Made by a program: the position numbers and the translations under genes
Assembly: GCA_009784895.1 (NCBI GenBank)
Contig: WQXJ01000007.1
Location: 1-56,855, forward strand
Source: Micrococcales bacterium
Lineage (GTDB): Bacteria > Actinomycetota > Actinomycetes > Actinomycetales > WQXJ01
Direction of reading: 5' to 3'
DNA length: 56,855 bases
Notes under the pieces: model-generated
Told to the model about the DNA's origin: nothing
The model's input: only the letters and a program-made list of their open reading frames with translations
Databases searched by the model: none
Shown here: piece by piece, positions 26,496 to 35,791 of the stretch
Layout of the letters: each line of letters starts with the position of its first letter
Position numbering within the stretch: the first letter of the stretch is position 1

Positions 26496-27273
26496 AGTCG
26501 AAACCTTCGCCGTCAACCTGGCCAACTTCACTGGCCCCTTTGACCTGCTGTTGTCACTCATCGCCAGGCACCAGTTGGATATCACCGAAGTGGCCTTGGC
26601 CCAGATCACCGATGATTTCATGGCCCATATCAAGGCCCAGGAAGACAATTGGTCGCTGTCCCAGGCCAGCGAGTTCGTGGTCGTGGCCGCGACCTTACTT
26701 GACCTGAAGGCGGCTTCGCTGCTGCCCGGTGGACTAGAGCAAAGCGAGGACTTCGAACTGCTCGAGGCCAGGGATCTGCTGGTCGCCCGCCTGCTGCAAT
26801 ACCGCGCCTTCAAGCTGGTGGCGCAGTCGATGCAGGTCGAGCTGGCGCAGCAGAGTCGCTACCGGCCGCGATCAGTAGGGCTTGAAGCGCACTTCGCCCA
26901 GCTGCTACCGGATCTGGTCTGGACGGCTAACCCCAGCGATTTGGCCCGGCTAGCGGCCAGCGCCTTGGCGCGCCCGCCAAAGCCAACTGAGGTTCCATTC
27001 GAACACCTACATGCGCCCAAAGTGTCAGTACCGGAACAGGTAGCCGTTTTGACGGCCCGACTGCGCCGGTCTCGCACCGCCACCTTTCGTCAGTTAGTGG
27101 CCGATGCCGGCCCAACAGTTAGCCTGGTGGTCGCCCGCTTTGTCGCCATCCTTGAGTTGTTCCGGGTCGGAGCGGTCACCTTTAGCCAAGGTGAAGCCCT
27201 AGGTGAACTGTCGATCCACTGGTCTGGACCGACCAAAGGCGAAGTCAGATTGGAGATGGGCTCGTGGAGATGA
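26485..27273 (+). CDS. scpA: Segregation and condensation protein A
   Basis: A 262-residue kleisin subunit of the SMC-ScpAB condensin-like complex. The conserved N-terminal domain reads FAVNLANFTGPFDLLLSLI, followed by DFMAHIKAQ and the VVAATLLDLKA segment; the C-terminal winged-helix part is near residues 190-260. The ATG at 26485 lies inside parA and overlaps its stop, the usual arrangement; a longer version would be read entirely over parA. It bridges SMC heads and binds ScpB. Confidence 0.93.
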   Translation: MPPEVETFAVNLANFTGPFDLLLSLIARHQLDITEVALAQITDDFMAHIKAQEDNWSLSQASEFVVVAATLLDLKAASLLPGGLEQSEDFELLEARDLLVARLLQYRAFKLVAQSMQVELAQQSRYRPRSVGLEAHFAQLLPDLVWTANPSDLARLAASALARPPKPTEVPFEHLHAPKVSVPEQVAVLTARLRRSRTATFRQLVADAGPTVSLVVARFVAILELFRVGAVTFSQGEALGELSIHWSGPTKGEVRLEMGSWR

Positions 27274-27875
27274 GCCAGGCCCGGGCCGCCCTGGAGGCGG
27301 TCCTGATGGTAATTGACGAACCGGCTAGTTCCACCGACTTGGCCATTGCCGTGGACCTGCCAGTACCTCGCGTGGAACAGTTGCTTGAAGAATTGGCGAC
27401 GGAATACCGGGGCGCCGGCTCGACCCGACCGCGCGGCTTCGAGCTGCGGCAGGTGGCAGGCGGCTGGCGAATCTACTCCAATCCGGATTTCGCCGAGGTG
27501 GTGGCACGTTTCGTCACAGACGGTGCTACCGCCAAGCTGACCCAGGCGGCCCTGGAGACGTTGGCGATTGTGGCCTACAAGGGCCCCATTAGCCGTGGTC
27601 AGATCGCCGCCGTACGTGGCGTCTCAGTCGATTCGGTAGTTAGAACCCTGCTAACGCGCGGTCTAATCGAGGAGGTCGAGGTCGACCCAGTGACTGGGGC
27701 ATCACTATTCGCCACCACCGGCGACTTTTTGCAGGCCATGGGATTGGCTAGCCTTGACCAGCTAGAACCGCTGGCGCCACACTTACCAGCCGGACAGGAA
27801 TTGGCCGAGATCGAGGAGCAGATTAGCCATGAACCAGCCTCAGCCGCGCCGAGAGGCGCCGCCCCACAGCGCTGA
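27264..27875 (+). CDS. scpB: Segregation and condensation protein B
   Basis: A 203-residue protein with two winged-helix domains, the accessory kleisin-binding subunit of condensin. The central signature is TQAALETLAIVAYKGPISRGQIAAVRGV-like, near residues 93-120. The GTG at 27264 has GGAG about ten bases upstream; the ATG at 27270 is an alternative that would give an ATGA junction with scpA. The C terminus overlaps rluB by 47 bp. Confidence 0.93.
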   Translation: MEMSQARAALEAVLMVIDEPASSTDLAIAVDLPVPRVEQLLEELATEYRGAGSTRPRGFELRQVAGGWRIYSNPDFAEVVARFVTDGATAKLTQAALETLAIVAYKGPISRGQIAAVRGVSVDSVVRTLLTRGLIEEVEVDPVTGASLFATTGDFLQAMGLASLDQLEPLAPHLPAGQELAEIEEQISHEPASAAPRGAAPQR

Positions 27876-28596
27876 CTCACCTAGGCTGCAGAAAACTCTG
27901 GCCCTGGCTGGTGTTGGTTCGCGGCGAGCCTGTGAGGCTCTGATCGAATCCGGCCGGGTCAGCGTCGACGGCCAGACGGTCAGGCAGCTAGGTATCAGAA
28001 TCGATCCAGCCAGGCATCGAATCGCGGTCGATGGTCTGACAGTAGAAACAAATGTACAAAAGACCACACTAGCTTTGCACAAGCCGTATGGTGTCATTTC
28101 GGCCATGGTCGAACCAGACGGACGGCCTTGCCTGGGGGAGTATGTACAACAAAGGAACGAGCGTCTGTACCACATCGGTCGTCTTGACACTGACAGTGAA
28201 GGCTTGATTCTGCTGACTAATGACGGCGAATTGGCCAACCGGGTGGCTCACCCAAAATACGAGCTGGTCAAAACCTACCTTGTGACCGTGGAGGGCAAGC
28301 TTTCTACCAAGACGGCCAACCGCCTGCGGCGAGGCTTCGAGCTGGATGACGGGCCGGCCAAAGTGGACCGGCTGAAACTGATTGACACCCTGCCAGGTGC
28401 GACCCTGTTAGAACTTGACATTCACCAAGGCCGCAACCGTGTCATCAGGCGACTGATGGATGCGGCCGGGCATTCAGTGACGGGCCTAGTGCGTACGCGA
28501 GTCGGGCCTATTCGATTAGGTGACCTCAAACCGGGGCGCACCAGGGTGCTCTCGGCCCCCGAGGTCGCCTCACTGAAACAGGCGGTTGAGCTGTGA
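27829..28596 (+). CDS. rluB: Pseudouridine synthase, RluB type
   Basis: A 255-residue 23S rRNA pseudouridine synthase of the RsuA/RluB/E/F group. The N-terminal S4 RNA-binding domain spans about residues 20-70 (RRACEALIESGRVSVDG). The catalytic motif HIGRLDTDSEGLILLTNDG contains the essential Asp near residue 107. It is preceded in the operon by scpB and followed by tyrA with a GTGA overlap. The position after scpB is characteristic of rluB across Gram-positive bacteria. The overlap with scpB is longer than others in this chain; a later start is possible but would trim the S4 domain lead only slightly. Confidence 0.92.
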   Translation: MNQPQPRREAPPHSADSPRLQKTLALAGVGSRRACEALIESGRVSVDGQTVRQLGIRIDPARHRIAVDGLTVETNVQKTTLALHKPYGVISAMVEPDGRPCLGEYVQQRNERLYHIGRLDTDSEGLILLTNDGELANRVAHPKYELVKTYLVTVEGKLSTKTANRLRRGFELDDGPAKVDRLKLIDTLPGATLLELDIHQGRNRVIRRLMDAAGHSVTGLVRTRVGPIRLGDLKPGRTRVLSAPEVASLKQAVEL

Positions 28597-29705
28597 GGCC
28601 GCATGCCACTACCGGACCGGTTCTGATAGTCGGCTGTGGGCTGATGGGCGCCTCAGCCGGCCTGGCGTTGACGGCCCGTAAGGTCGCCGTCCAGTTGGAG
28701 GACTCCTCGCCAACAGCTTTGGCGGTGGCAGTACAGGTCGGGGCTGGGCAGGCCAGAGATGACAAGGCACCGGCGCCAAAACTAGTTATCGTGGCGACAC
28801 CGCCGGATGTGACAGCCCGGGTGGTTGTTGAACAGCTCAAAGCCCAACCTGAGGCCGTGGTCACGGACCTGGCCTCAGTCAAGGCTGCCATCTTTGATGA
28901 ATTAGCCCAGGGGGCCAAAGACGACGGCTTGGACCTTGGCCGTTACGTCGGCTCGCATCCGATGGCCGGCAAGGAACGATCTGGACCGGCCGCGGCCACG
29001 GCCGATTTGTTCACTGGCCGGCCCTGGGTAATCGCGGCCACCGACCAGACCAACCAGGATTCGACTTTGGCCGTGCGTGACCTGGCGATTGATCTTGGCG
29101 CAACGGTGCACTACCTCGAACCGGCAGCCCATGACGCGGCCGTAGCCTTGGTCAGCCATGTGCCACAGGTGGTGGCCTCTTTGGTGGCCGCCCGCCTACA
29201 GGACGCCTCGCCGCAAGCTCTGGAGCTGGCCGGCCAAGGCTTGCGAGATGTCACCCGGATTGCCAAATCAGACCCGGCTTTGTGGGCCGCAATTCTCACA
29301 TCCAACGGCCCGGTGGTTGCGGCCCAGCTCAGGGCCATAACAGCTGACCTGGAGCGGGCGGCGGCGACACTTGAGGCGGCCAACCGGCCTAAAGCCCTGG
29401 GCCAAAGCCTGCTGGAAATCAGCAGCTTGATGATTGCTGGCAACCGGGGAGCTGAGCGGATTCCTGGTAAACACGGCGGCGCCCAAATCGCCTTTGACCA
29501 GTTGACCGTAGTGGTGCCGGACCGGGTGGGGGCTTTGGCTGGGCTGTTCGCGCTGCTCGACCAACTCAAAGTCAACCTGGAGGACCTCAACCTGGAGCAC
29601 GCCGCCGGCCAGGCGGTTGGTTTGGCTACGCTGTCGGTGCCTCAGGGCCGCGGCGGCCAATTGTCCGCCGAGCTGGAACTACACGGCTGGAAGTGCCTGG
29701 TATGA
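28593..29705 (+). CDS. tyrA: Prephenate dehydrogenase with C-terminal ACT domain
   Basis: A 370-residue enzyme converting prephenate to 4-hydroxyphenylpyruvate with NAD(P), the first specific step of tyrosine synthesis. The nucleotide motif is VLIVGCGLMGASAGLAL near residues 10-26, the active-site segment is GSHPMAGKERSG near 127-138, and HDAAVALVSHVPQV follows. Residues about 297-370 form an ACT domain (LTVVVPDRVGALAGLF), suggesting feedback by tyrosine. The GTG overlaps the rluB stop, and the end overlaps cmk. Its product class links to the aryl pyruvates handled by iorAB elsewhere in the window, but that connection is only metabolic. Confidence 0.93.
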   Translation: MRPHATTGPVLIVGCGLMGASAGLALTARKVAVQLEDSSPTALAVAVQVGAGQARDDKAPAPKLVIVATPPDVTARVVVEQLKAQPEAVVTDLASVKAAIFDELAQGAKDDGLDLGRYVGSHPMAGKERSGPAAATADLFTGRPWVIAATDQTNQDSTLAVRDLAIDLGATVHYLEPAAHDAAVALVSHVPQVVASLVAARLQDASPQALELAGQGLRDVTRIAKSDPALWAAILTSNGPVVAAQLRAITADLERAAATLEAANRPKALGQSLLEISSLMIAGNRGAERIPGKHGGAQIAFDQLTVVVPDRVGALAGLFALLDQLKVNLEDLNLEHAAGQAVGLATLSVPQGRGGQLSAELELHGWKCLV

Positions 29706-30385
29706 GTCTTGTTATCGCCATTGATGGCCCCTCCGGTAGTGGCAAATCGACGGTTTCGAGGGCTGTGGCCAAGCAGCTGAACCTGGCCTACCTTGACACC
29801 GGGGCGATGTACCGGGCGGCCGCAGTTGAGGTGGCCCGGCACGGCGCGCTCGACCAGGTCGAGGCCATGCCCGCCCTGGTTGAAGCGATGGAGCTGGTCA
29901 TCGCGCTGGACCCGACAGCCCCGGTGGTCTACCTCGACGGTGAGGACATATCTGAGCTAATCCGCAGCCCGGATGTCAGCGCCAAAGTCTCGCGCGTTTC
30001 GACCGTGCCGGGCGTGCGCCAAGTCATGATCGCGCTCCAACAGGCCGTGATTGGCCGCGAGCGAACGCCGGCCGGTTGGGCCCAGGGCCGCGGCGTGGTG
30101 GCCGAAGGCCGTGATATCACCACGGTGGTGGCGCCCGATGCCGAGGCTCGCCTTTTGCTGACCGCCTCGCCTAAGACCCGCCTGGCCAGGCGGGCTGCCG
30201 AGGTCCATGGCGCAGCCAGTGGCGCAGCTTTGGCGGCGACGGCCGATGCGGTTCACCGCCGCGACCGGGATGATTCAACAGTGGCCGAGTTCCTCCAACC
30301 GGCGCCAGGAGTGGTATTGGTCGATTCAACTGAGCTGTCCTTGGAGCAAACCATCGCCCAGGTCCTGGCCCTGGTGGCGTCATGA
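29702..30385 (+). CDS. cmk: Cytidylate kinase
   Basis: A 227-residue (d)CMP kinase. It opens with the P-loop IDGPSGSGKST, followed by YLDTGAMYRA, the nucleotide-binding DVSAKVS region and VVAEGRDITT, then the LID region RRDRDDST. The ATG at 29702 overlaps the tyrA stop (ATGA); a start 9 bases earlier is less likely. The chain rluB-(tyrA)-cmk-plsC-der is standard for actinobacteria. Confidence 0.95.
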   Translation: MSLVIAIDGPSGSGKSTVSRAVAKQLNLAYLDTGAMYRAAAVEVARHGALDQVEAMPALVEAMELVIALDPTAPVVYLDGEDISELIRSPDVSAKVSRVSTVPGVRQVMIALQQAVIGRERTPAGWAQGRGVVAEGRDITTVVAPDAEARLLLTASPKTRLARRAAEVHGAASGAALAATADAVHRRDRDDSTVAEFLQPAPGVVLVDSTELSLEQTIAQVLALVAS

Positions 30386-31086
30386 GCCCAACTGGCCGGC
30401 TGCCTGGCCGGCCGCCTGGTCGACTGCCTGGCCGCCTTCAAGCCGGCTGGGCTCACGCCCTTTGCGCCGCCTTTGACCGGGTCTTTTGGCGTTGTCGCAT
30501 CTCAGGTGCCGAGCAGATTCCGCCCGGCCCGGCCATATTGGCCGGTAACCACGCCGGGCTGATGGACGGACCGGTGGTGATGGGGGCGGCGCCGCGCGGC
30601 GTTCACTTCTTGATCAAACAGGAACTGGCCAAAGGGCTGCTGGGCCAAATCATGCTGGCCGGCGGTCAAGTGCCGGTCGATCGCAGTGCGGGCGGCCAAG
30701 CCCTGAAAGTCTGTTTGGCCCTGTTGCGGCGAGGCCGGCTGGTCGGCATTTTTCCCGAAGGCACCCGTGGCGATGGCCAAATGCGGCAGATCCAAGCCGG
30801 GGTAGGTTGGTTGGCGGTCCATTCCGGCGCCCCGGTGGTGCCATTTGCCTGTTTGGGTACGCGCCGCCAAGGTGAGTCGATTGGCCATTTCCCAGGGCCA
30901 GGCCGGCGCTTGGATGTCTCTTTTGGCCCACCGGTTGACTTGTCGATGCTGCAAGGCAGCCGGCGCCAAAGGGTCGGCGACAGCCTCGAACCAATCGCCC
31001 AAGCCATGAGGACTCAGCTGGCCGCGGCCGTGGCCAGGACCGGAATGACGCTGCCAACCGACCAAGGCAGGCGGGACCAGCCATGA
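30382..31086 (+). CDS. plsC: 1-acyl-sn-glycerol-3-phosphate acyltransferase family protein
   Basis: A 234-residue acyltransferase, probably making phosphatidic acid from lysophosphatidic acid at the membrane. The catalytic HX4D motif is NHAGLMD near residues 56-62, and the substrate-binding motif FPEGTRGDG lies near 130-138. The first 20 residues are an oddly regular Gly/Arg/Pro/Leu string ([15 protein letters not shown]), probably a short coding repeat expansion. ATGA overlaps with cmk upstream and der downstream place it in the coupled chain. The exact acyl acceptor is unproven. Confidence 0.88.
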   Translation: MSPTGRLPGRPPGRLPGRLQAGWAHALCAAFDRVFWRCRISGAEQIPPGPAILAGNHAGLMDGPVVMGAAPRGVHFLIKQELAKGLLGQIMLAGGQVPVDRSAGGQALKVCLALLRRGRLVGIFPEGTRGDGQMRQIQAGVGWLAVHSGAPVVPFACLGTRRQGESIGHFPGPGRRLDVSFGPPVDLSMLQGSRRQRVGDSLEPIAQAMRTQLAAAVARTGMTLPTDQGRRDQP

Positions 31087-32516
31087 CCAGCCCAAAGACC
31101 GAAGCCCTGCTTTCGGCCCTGCAGGCCTATGACCTTCAGCCAGAGGACATGGCCCTACTCCAGGATTCACCAGGTGGCCTGGCCCAAGGCCAAAGTGAGT
31201 TGTCTCTGGGAGCTTTGGCCGTCATCGGGCGTCCCAATGTTGGCAAGTCGACACTGGTCAACCGGATTTTGGGCCGGCGCGAAGCGGTCGTACAAGACAC
31301 CCCCGGAGTCACCCGGGATCGGGTCTCCTACCCGGCCAATTGGTCCGGCCGCAATTTCACCGTAGTCGACACCGGCGGCTGGGAGACCGACACGGCCGGG
31401 GTCCAGACCAGAGTGGCCGAACAAGCTGAGGTGGCCCTGGATCTGGCTGACGCCGCCATCTTGGTGGTCGACGCCACAGTTGGTCCAACCGACACCGATG
31501 AGGCCCTAGTCGCACTGATCAGGCGCAGCGGCAAACCGGCCATTGTGGCCGCCAACAAAGTCGATGGGGCCAAGGCCGAGGCTGACGCAGCCACATACTG
31601 GTCGCTGGGCTTAGGCGAGCCGTGGGCAGTTTCGGCCCTGCACGGCCGGGGCATGGGGGAGTTGCTGGACCAGGCGGTGGCCCTCTTGGAGCGGGCCGGC
31701 CCCAAGGACAACGCCGCTGACGCGCCGGGGGTTAGACGGGTGGCTTTGGTGGGCCGGCCCAATGTCGGTAAGTCATCGTTGCTCAACACCCTGGCTGGCA
31801 GCTCCCGGGCGGTTGTGGACTCGGTCGCCGGGACCACTCGCGACCCGGTCGACGAATTGGTCCAGCTGGATGACCGGGCCTGGCGGTTGGTTGACACAGC
31901 CGGCATTCGCCGGCGGGTACATCAGCAGGCCGGGGCAGACTATTACGCCTGGCTCAGGACTCAAGCGGCCCTGGAACGGGCCGAGGTGGCCGTGGCCCTG
32001 ATCGACGCCTCGCAGCCAATTGCCGAACAAGACGTCCGGATTCTCAATATGGTCGAAGCGGCCGGCCGAGCCTTGGTTATCGCTTTGAACAAATGGGATC
32101 TAGTTGACTCAGATAGGCGGTACTACCTGGAGCGCGAAATTGAAATGGACCTGGCGCCATGGGCTTGGGCGCCGCGGGTTAACCTCTCAGCCCTGACCGG
32201 GCGGCACACCAACCGTCTGGCTGGCGCCTTGGACCAGTCTTTGACCGGCTGGGATCAGCGCATCTCAACCGGCCGGCTGAACGCCCATTTGGGACAGCTG
32301 GTGGCGGCTAAGCCGCATCCGGTCCGCTCCGGCAAACAGCCCCGAATTCTCTTTGCCACCCAAGCTGAGGCTTGTCCGCCCCAGATTGTGATCTTCGCCA
32401 CTGGTTTTCTTCAGGCGCCCTACCGGCGTTTCATTGAGCGGTCACTGCGTGAGAGCTTCGATTTCACTGGCTCGCCCATCCTGATTTCCGTGCGGCAGCG
32501 TCAAAAACGCCGCTGA
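31083..32516 (+). CDS. der: Ribosome biogenesis GTPase Der (EngA)
   Basis: A 477-residue double GTPase needed for 50S subunit maturation. Two Ras-like G domains each carry a P-loop ([11 protein letters not shown] near residue 47 and [10 protein letters not shown] near residue 222), DTxGW/DTAGI switch motifs and the base-specificity motifs NKVD and NKWD. A KH-like C-terminal domain follows (residues about 385-477). The first 40 residues are an actinobacterial extension. It ends the eight-gene coupled chain begun by parA and is followed by a convergent kinase gene. Confidence 0.96.
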   Translation: MTSPKTEALLSALQAYDLQPEDMALLQDSPGGLAQGQSELSLGALAVIGRPNVGKSTLVNRILGRREAVVQDTPGVTRDRVSYPANWSGRNFTVVDTGGWETDTAGVQTRVAEQAEVALDLADAAILVVDATVGPTDTDEALVALIRRSGKPAIVAANKVDGAKAEADAATYWSLGLGEPWAVSALHGRGMGELLDQAVALLERAGPKDNAADAPGVRRVALVGRPNVGKSSLLNTLAGSSRAVVDSVAGTTRDPVDELVQLDDRAWRLVDTAGIRRRVHQQAGADYYAWLRTQAALERAEVAVALIDASQPIAEQDVRILNMVEAAGRALVIALNKWDLVDSDRRYYLEREIEMDLAPWAWAPRVNLSALTGRHTNRLAGALDQSLTGWDQRISTGRLNAHLGQLVAAKPHPVRSGKQPRILFATQAEACPPQIVIFATGFLQAPYRRFIERSLRESFDFTGSPILISVRQRQKRR

Positions 32517-32590
32517 CCCGTACCAAATACCGCCAGGTTTGGTTTTGGCATGAAACAGGTCGGGAGTTGGCCGGCCTGGGCCCCGGCGCC

Positions 32591-33445
32591 CTAGTTGCCG
32601 CCGGGCAAAGCCGCGGCGAAGGCTTCGAGCAGGCGGGCCACGGCCAAGGCGTTCTGGGGGCGGCGGGCCGGATCTTTGTTCATTAGCAGGGCCATGAAGC
32701 TACGCACGTCACGGGGTAGATTGGCTGGTGCCACTGGCGATGGGGAAATGACGTGGGCCGTGGCGGTGGCTTCACGGCTGGCCCGGGAGTAAGGCTTTTG
32801 GCCGGTCAGGGCCTCGTAGAGGATAATCCCCAGGGAATAGATGTCGGCAGCCGGGGTGGCCGGTTGCCCGCGAGTCAGCTCGGGCGCCAGGTAGTCGGGG
32901 TTGCCTGGCACGGTTAGGTGGGTCGTGACTGAAGGCGAGCCGATCGGTGTGGCGATGCCAAAGTCAATCAACACGGGGTTTTCGGCCTGGTCAATGATGA
33001 TGTTGACGGCGCTAACATCGCGGTGGACAAGGCCGGCCGCATGCACTGCCCGCAAGGCCCGGGCGACTTTGGCCACGATCAGCAAAGCCCGCTTGGTCTC
33101 AATCGGTCCGCTCTGGGCAATCTCGGTGGCCAGCGAATGGCCTGGGGCGAGTTCCTGGACTATGACACCCGGTGGTGGCACGTCATCTTCGATCAAGCCA
33201 ATAGTGCGAGCCACGCCAGCGTGCTGGACGGCGCCGCCATGACTGGCCTCGTTGAGGAAACCGCGCACCGCTTGGGCGTCGTCGAGTCGGTCTGGTCGCA
33301 TTGTTTTGAGGACCACTGGCTGGTCAGTGGCCGTGTCAAGGCCGCGCCAGGTTTCGCCCAAACCGCCACAGCCCAATTGTTCTTCGACCCGGTACCGCCC
33401 TTGGCCCACAAGCTGCCCCTGATCCAACAAAGACGGCGGTTGCAC
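32591..33445 (-). CDS. Soluble serine/threonine protein kinase, altered catalytic loop
   Basis: A 284-residue kinase domain with no membrane segment and no sensor domain. Conserved positions are present: glycine loop LGCGGLGETW (25-33), Lys47, Glu66, catalytic Asp143 and Asn148, and DFG at 161-163, plus an APE motif. The catalytic loop, however, reads HRDVSAVN, so the Lys normally two residues after the catalytic Asp is Ser145. That is unusual for a Ser/Thr kinase and may lower or change activity. The GTG at 33445 is the start. The gene sits between der and malQ, converging on der. Whether it acts on a neighbour is unknown. Confidence 0.88.
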   Translation of the reverse strand: MQPPSLLDQGQLVGQGRYRVEEQLGCGGLGETWRGLDTATDQPVVLKTMRPDRLDDAQAVRGFLNEASHGGAVQHAGVARTIGLIEDDVPPPGVIVQELAPGHSLATEIAQSGPIETKRALLIVAKVARALRAVHAAGLVHRDVSAVNIIIDQAENPVLIDFGIATPIGSPSVTTHLTVPGNPDYLAPELTRGQPATPAADIYSLGIILYEALTGQKPYSRASREATATAHVISPSPVAPANLPRDVRSFMALLMNKDPARRPQNALAVARLLEAFAAALPGGN

Positions 33446-33506
33446 CGAGCCATATTCGCATGGATCATGGTCAGGGCCCTACTGCCACGCCCATTAGGGT
33501 TGAGTT

Positions 33507-35693
33507 ATGAGCCAAAGTGACAGCGCTAGAGCCAGGTTCGTCGCCACGGTGACCGGTTCCCCGCCGCCCAGCGCCGTCTTTGATCAGCTGGCCAAACTGG
33601 CCTCGTTGAACGGTGTTACAACCGAGTACACCGACTGGAAAGGAAACCCCCAGCGGGTGGCGGCCAAGACGATTAGAGCGGTGCTGGCTGCCCTAGGCCT
33701 TGAGGTGGGCACTGACGAGGCCGTGCTCAAGGCCCTGAAATTGGCCCAGGTGGCAAAAAGTCGAGCTGTGATTGCCCCTGCCACAGTCATGCGAGTTGGT
33801 CAACTTGGTGAGGTCGCCGTCCATCTGGCCCCGGGTACCAGCGCCGAGGCCTGGCTTGAACTCGACCAAGACCCGCTGCTTGGCAGCCAGGGCGGTCTAG
33901 TCGACTTGGCTTTCACGGACGATGGCGGCCACCTGGTTTTGCCTGAAGACTTGCCTTTGGGTTGGCATACGATCCGTTTGCGGATTGTCTCCGACTCACC
34001 GGCCAACTCCAGCCAAGAGGCTCAAACCAAGCCGGACCACCAGGCCAAACTGGTCATCTGCCCTGACCGGCTCGATCTGCCGCCCCATCTGGAACCGACC
34101 AGTGAATGGGGGCCAATGGTGCAGCTGTATTCGCTGAGATCACAACTGTCTTGGGGGTTGGGCGACTTCATTGACCTCGGAGCGCTCGGCCACGAAATGG
34201 CCAGGCTTCACGGCGCCGATTTCGTGCTGATCAATCCGATCCACGCGGCCGAACCAACACCACCCATCACCGATTCGCCATATCTGCCAACCACCAGGGA
34301 TTTCGTCAACCCAATCTATATCCGGCCGGAAGCCACAGCCGAATATGCCGCCGCTGGCCCGGCTGTGCGCCAAAACGTTGATCAGCTGCAAGTCCTAGCC
34401 GCGGCCGGTTCCGACACAGCCACCACCCTGGAGCGGGACGCCGCCTGGACGCTCAAACTGCGTGCTCTGGAGCTGCTATGCGACGTGCCGCGCAGCCCAG
34501 ACCGGCTCCAGGCGATCGAAGATTTCGCTAGCCAAGCCGGCAGTGGGCTGAACGATTTTGCCCTCTGGTCCGCCCTGGCTGAGGCCGGATTGGCCAGCCA
34601 AATCGAGTACGACTCGGCTGAAGCTGGAGAATTCGCCAAGACCCATCAAGCCCGGCTCGACTTCCACGTCTGGTTACAGTTCCTAGCCGACGAACAACTG
34701 GCCATAGCCCAAGCGGCCTGCCTTGAAGGTGGCATGAAGCTTGGTGTGATCAAGGATTTGGCCGTTGGAGTTCACCCGCATGGCTCTGACGCCTGGTCCC
34801 GGGCCAAGCTACTAGCCAAAGGCATCGAAGCCGGTGCCCCACCGGACTATTTCAACCAGGTGGGACAGGGCTGGTCAGAGCCACCGTGGCGGCCAGATGC
34901 ACTGGCAGCGGCCGGCTACGGACCATTGCGCTCAATGCTGCGGGCGATGCTTCGGCACGCTGGCGGGCTACGAATTGACCACATTTTGGGTCTGTTTCGC
35001 TTGTGGTGGATCCCGCTGGGCATGGAACCGGGTGATGGCACCTACGTCGCTTATGACCATGAAGCCATGGCTTCGATCCTGGTTCTTGAAGCCCATAGAG
35101 CAGGCGCCGTACTGGTGGGTGAAGACCTCGGGGTAGTGGCCCCCGGCGTGCGCGAATACTTGAAGTCGCGCGGCATTCTGGGCACGTCGATTGCCTGGTT
35201 TGAGCGGGAAGGTGATGGTCCAAACAAACTCCCGCCCAGCCAATACCGGCGCTTAGCGATGACCGCGCTAACCACCCACGACCTGCCGCCCACCAGCGCC
35301 TATCTGGCCGGCGAGCATATCAACCAGCGCCAGAGTTTGGGCCTATTGGATATGCCGCTGGACCAGGCTCTGGCTGGTGCCGCCCTCGACCGGAGCACCA
35401 TGGTTGACCTGCTGGTCTCCGAGGGTTTTCTGGAAGACCGCGAGCAAGACGACGACCCGAGCGTTGTCTTGGCTTTGCACAAGATGCTGCGCTCCATGCC
35501 GTCAGTGCTATTGGGAGTCTCCCTAGCCGATATGGTTGGCGACCGGCGCAGCCAGAATGTGCCAGGCACCGACCGTGAATATCCCAACTGGTCGGTGCCC
35601 CTAGCTGACGCCGAAGGCCAAGCCGTTTTCCTTGAAGAACTCGAGACCAATGCGACCTTTGGCGCCATAGCCCAAGTCATGCGCGCCAAGTAG
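33507..35693 (+). CDS. malQ: 4-alpha-glucanotransferase
   Basis: A 728-residue amylomaltase (glycoside hydrolase family 77) that transfers maltodextrin segments in glycogen or maltose metabolism. The catalytic triad is visible: nucleophile Asp491 in LRIDHILGLF, acid/base Glu539 in VGEDLGVV, and Asp592 in TTHDLPP. The approximately 180-residue N-terminal extension with a beta-sandwich-like module is typical of actinobacterial and proteobacterial MalQ. It is transcribed divergently from the kinase with a 61-bp gap. No other maltodextrin gene lies nearby. Confidence 0.95.
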   Translation: MSQSDSARARFVATVTGSPPPSAVFDQLAKLASLNGVTTEYTDWKGNPQRVAAKTIRAVLAALGLEVGTDEAVLKALKLAQVAKSRAVIAPATVMRVGQLGEVAVHLAPGTSAEAWLELDQDPLLGSQGGLVDLAFTDDGGHLVLPEDLPLGWHTIRLRIVSDSPANSSQEAQTKPDHQAKLVICPDRLDLPPHLEPTSEWGPMVQLYSLRSQLSWGLGDFIDLGALGHEMARLHGADFVLINPIHAAEPTPPITDSPYLPTTRDFVNPIYIRPEATAEYAAAGPAVRQNVDQLQVLAAAGSDTATTLERDAAWTLKLRALELLCDVPRSPDRLQAIEDFASQAGSGLNDFALWSALAEAGLASQIEYDSAEAGEFAKTHQARLDFHVWLQFLADEQLAIAQAACLEGGMKLGVIKDLAVGVHPHGSDAWSRAKLLAKGIEAGAPPDYFNQVGQGWSEPPWRPDALAAAGYGPLRSMLRAMLRHAGGLRIDHILGLFRLWWIPLGMEPGDGTYVAYDHEAMASILVLEAHRAGAVLVGEDLGVVAPGVREYLKSRGILGTSIAWFEREGDGPNKLPPSQYRRLAMTALTTHDLPPTSAYLAGEHINQRQSLGLLDMPLDQALAGAALDRSTMVDLLVSEGFLEDREQDDDPSVVLALHKMLRSMPSVLLGVSLADMVGDRRSQNVPGTDREYPNWSVPLADAEGQAVFLEELETNATFGAIAQVMRAK

Positions 35694-35712
35694 CCCAAGC
35701 CCTAAGCGCAGC

Positions 35713-35769
35713 TGGGCTGCCGACTCGGAGCTTGGCTGCCGACCCGCAGCTTGGCTGCCGGCCCAGACT
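35713..35769. repeat. 19-bp tandem repeat between malQ and the nuclease gene
   Basis: Three copies with period 19 begin at 35713, 35732 and 35751; the core is CTTGGCTGCCGACCC. They lie in the 98-bp gap between convergent genes. A similar word, GCTTGGCTGCCCAATG, occurs at about 39981 in the repeat-rich region before arc. Confidence 0.75.
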
Positions 35770-35791
35770 TGGCGACGCCGCTAGATCAGGC

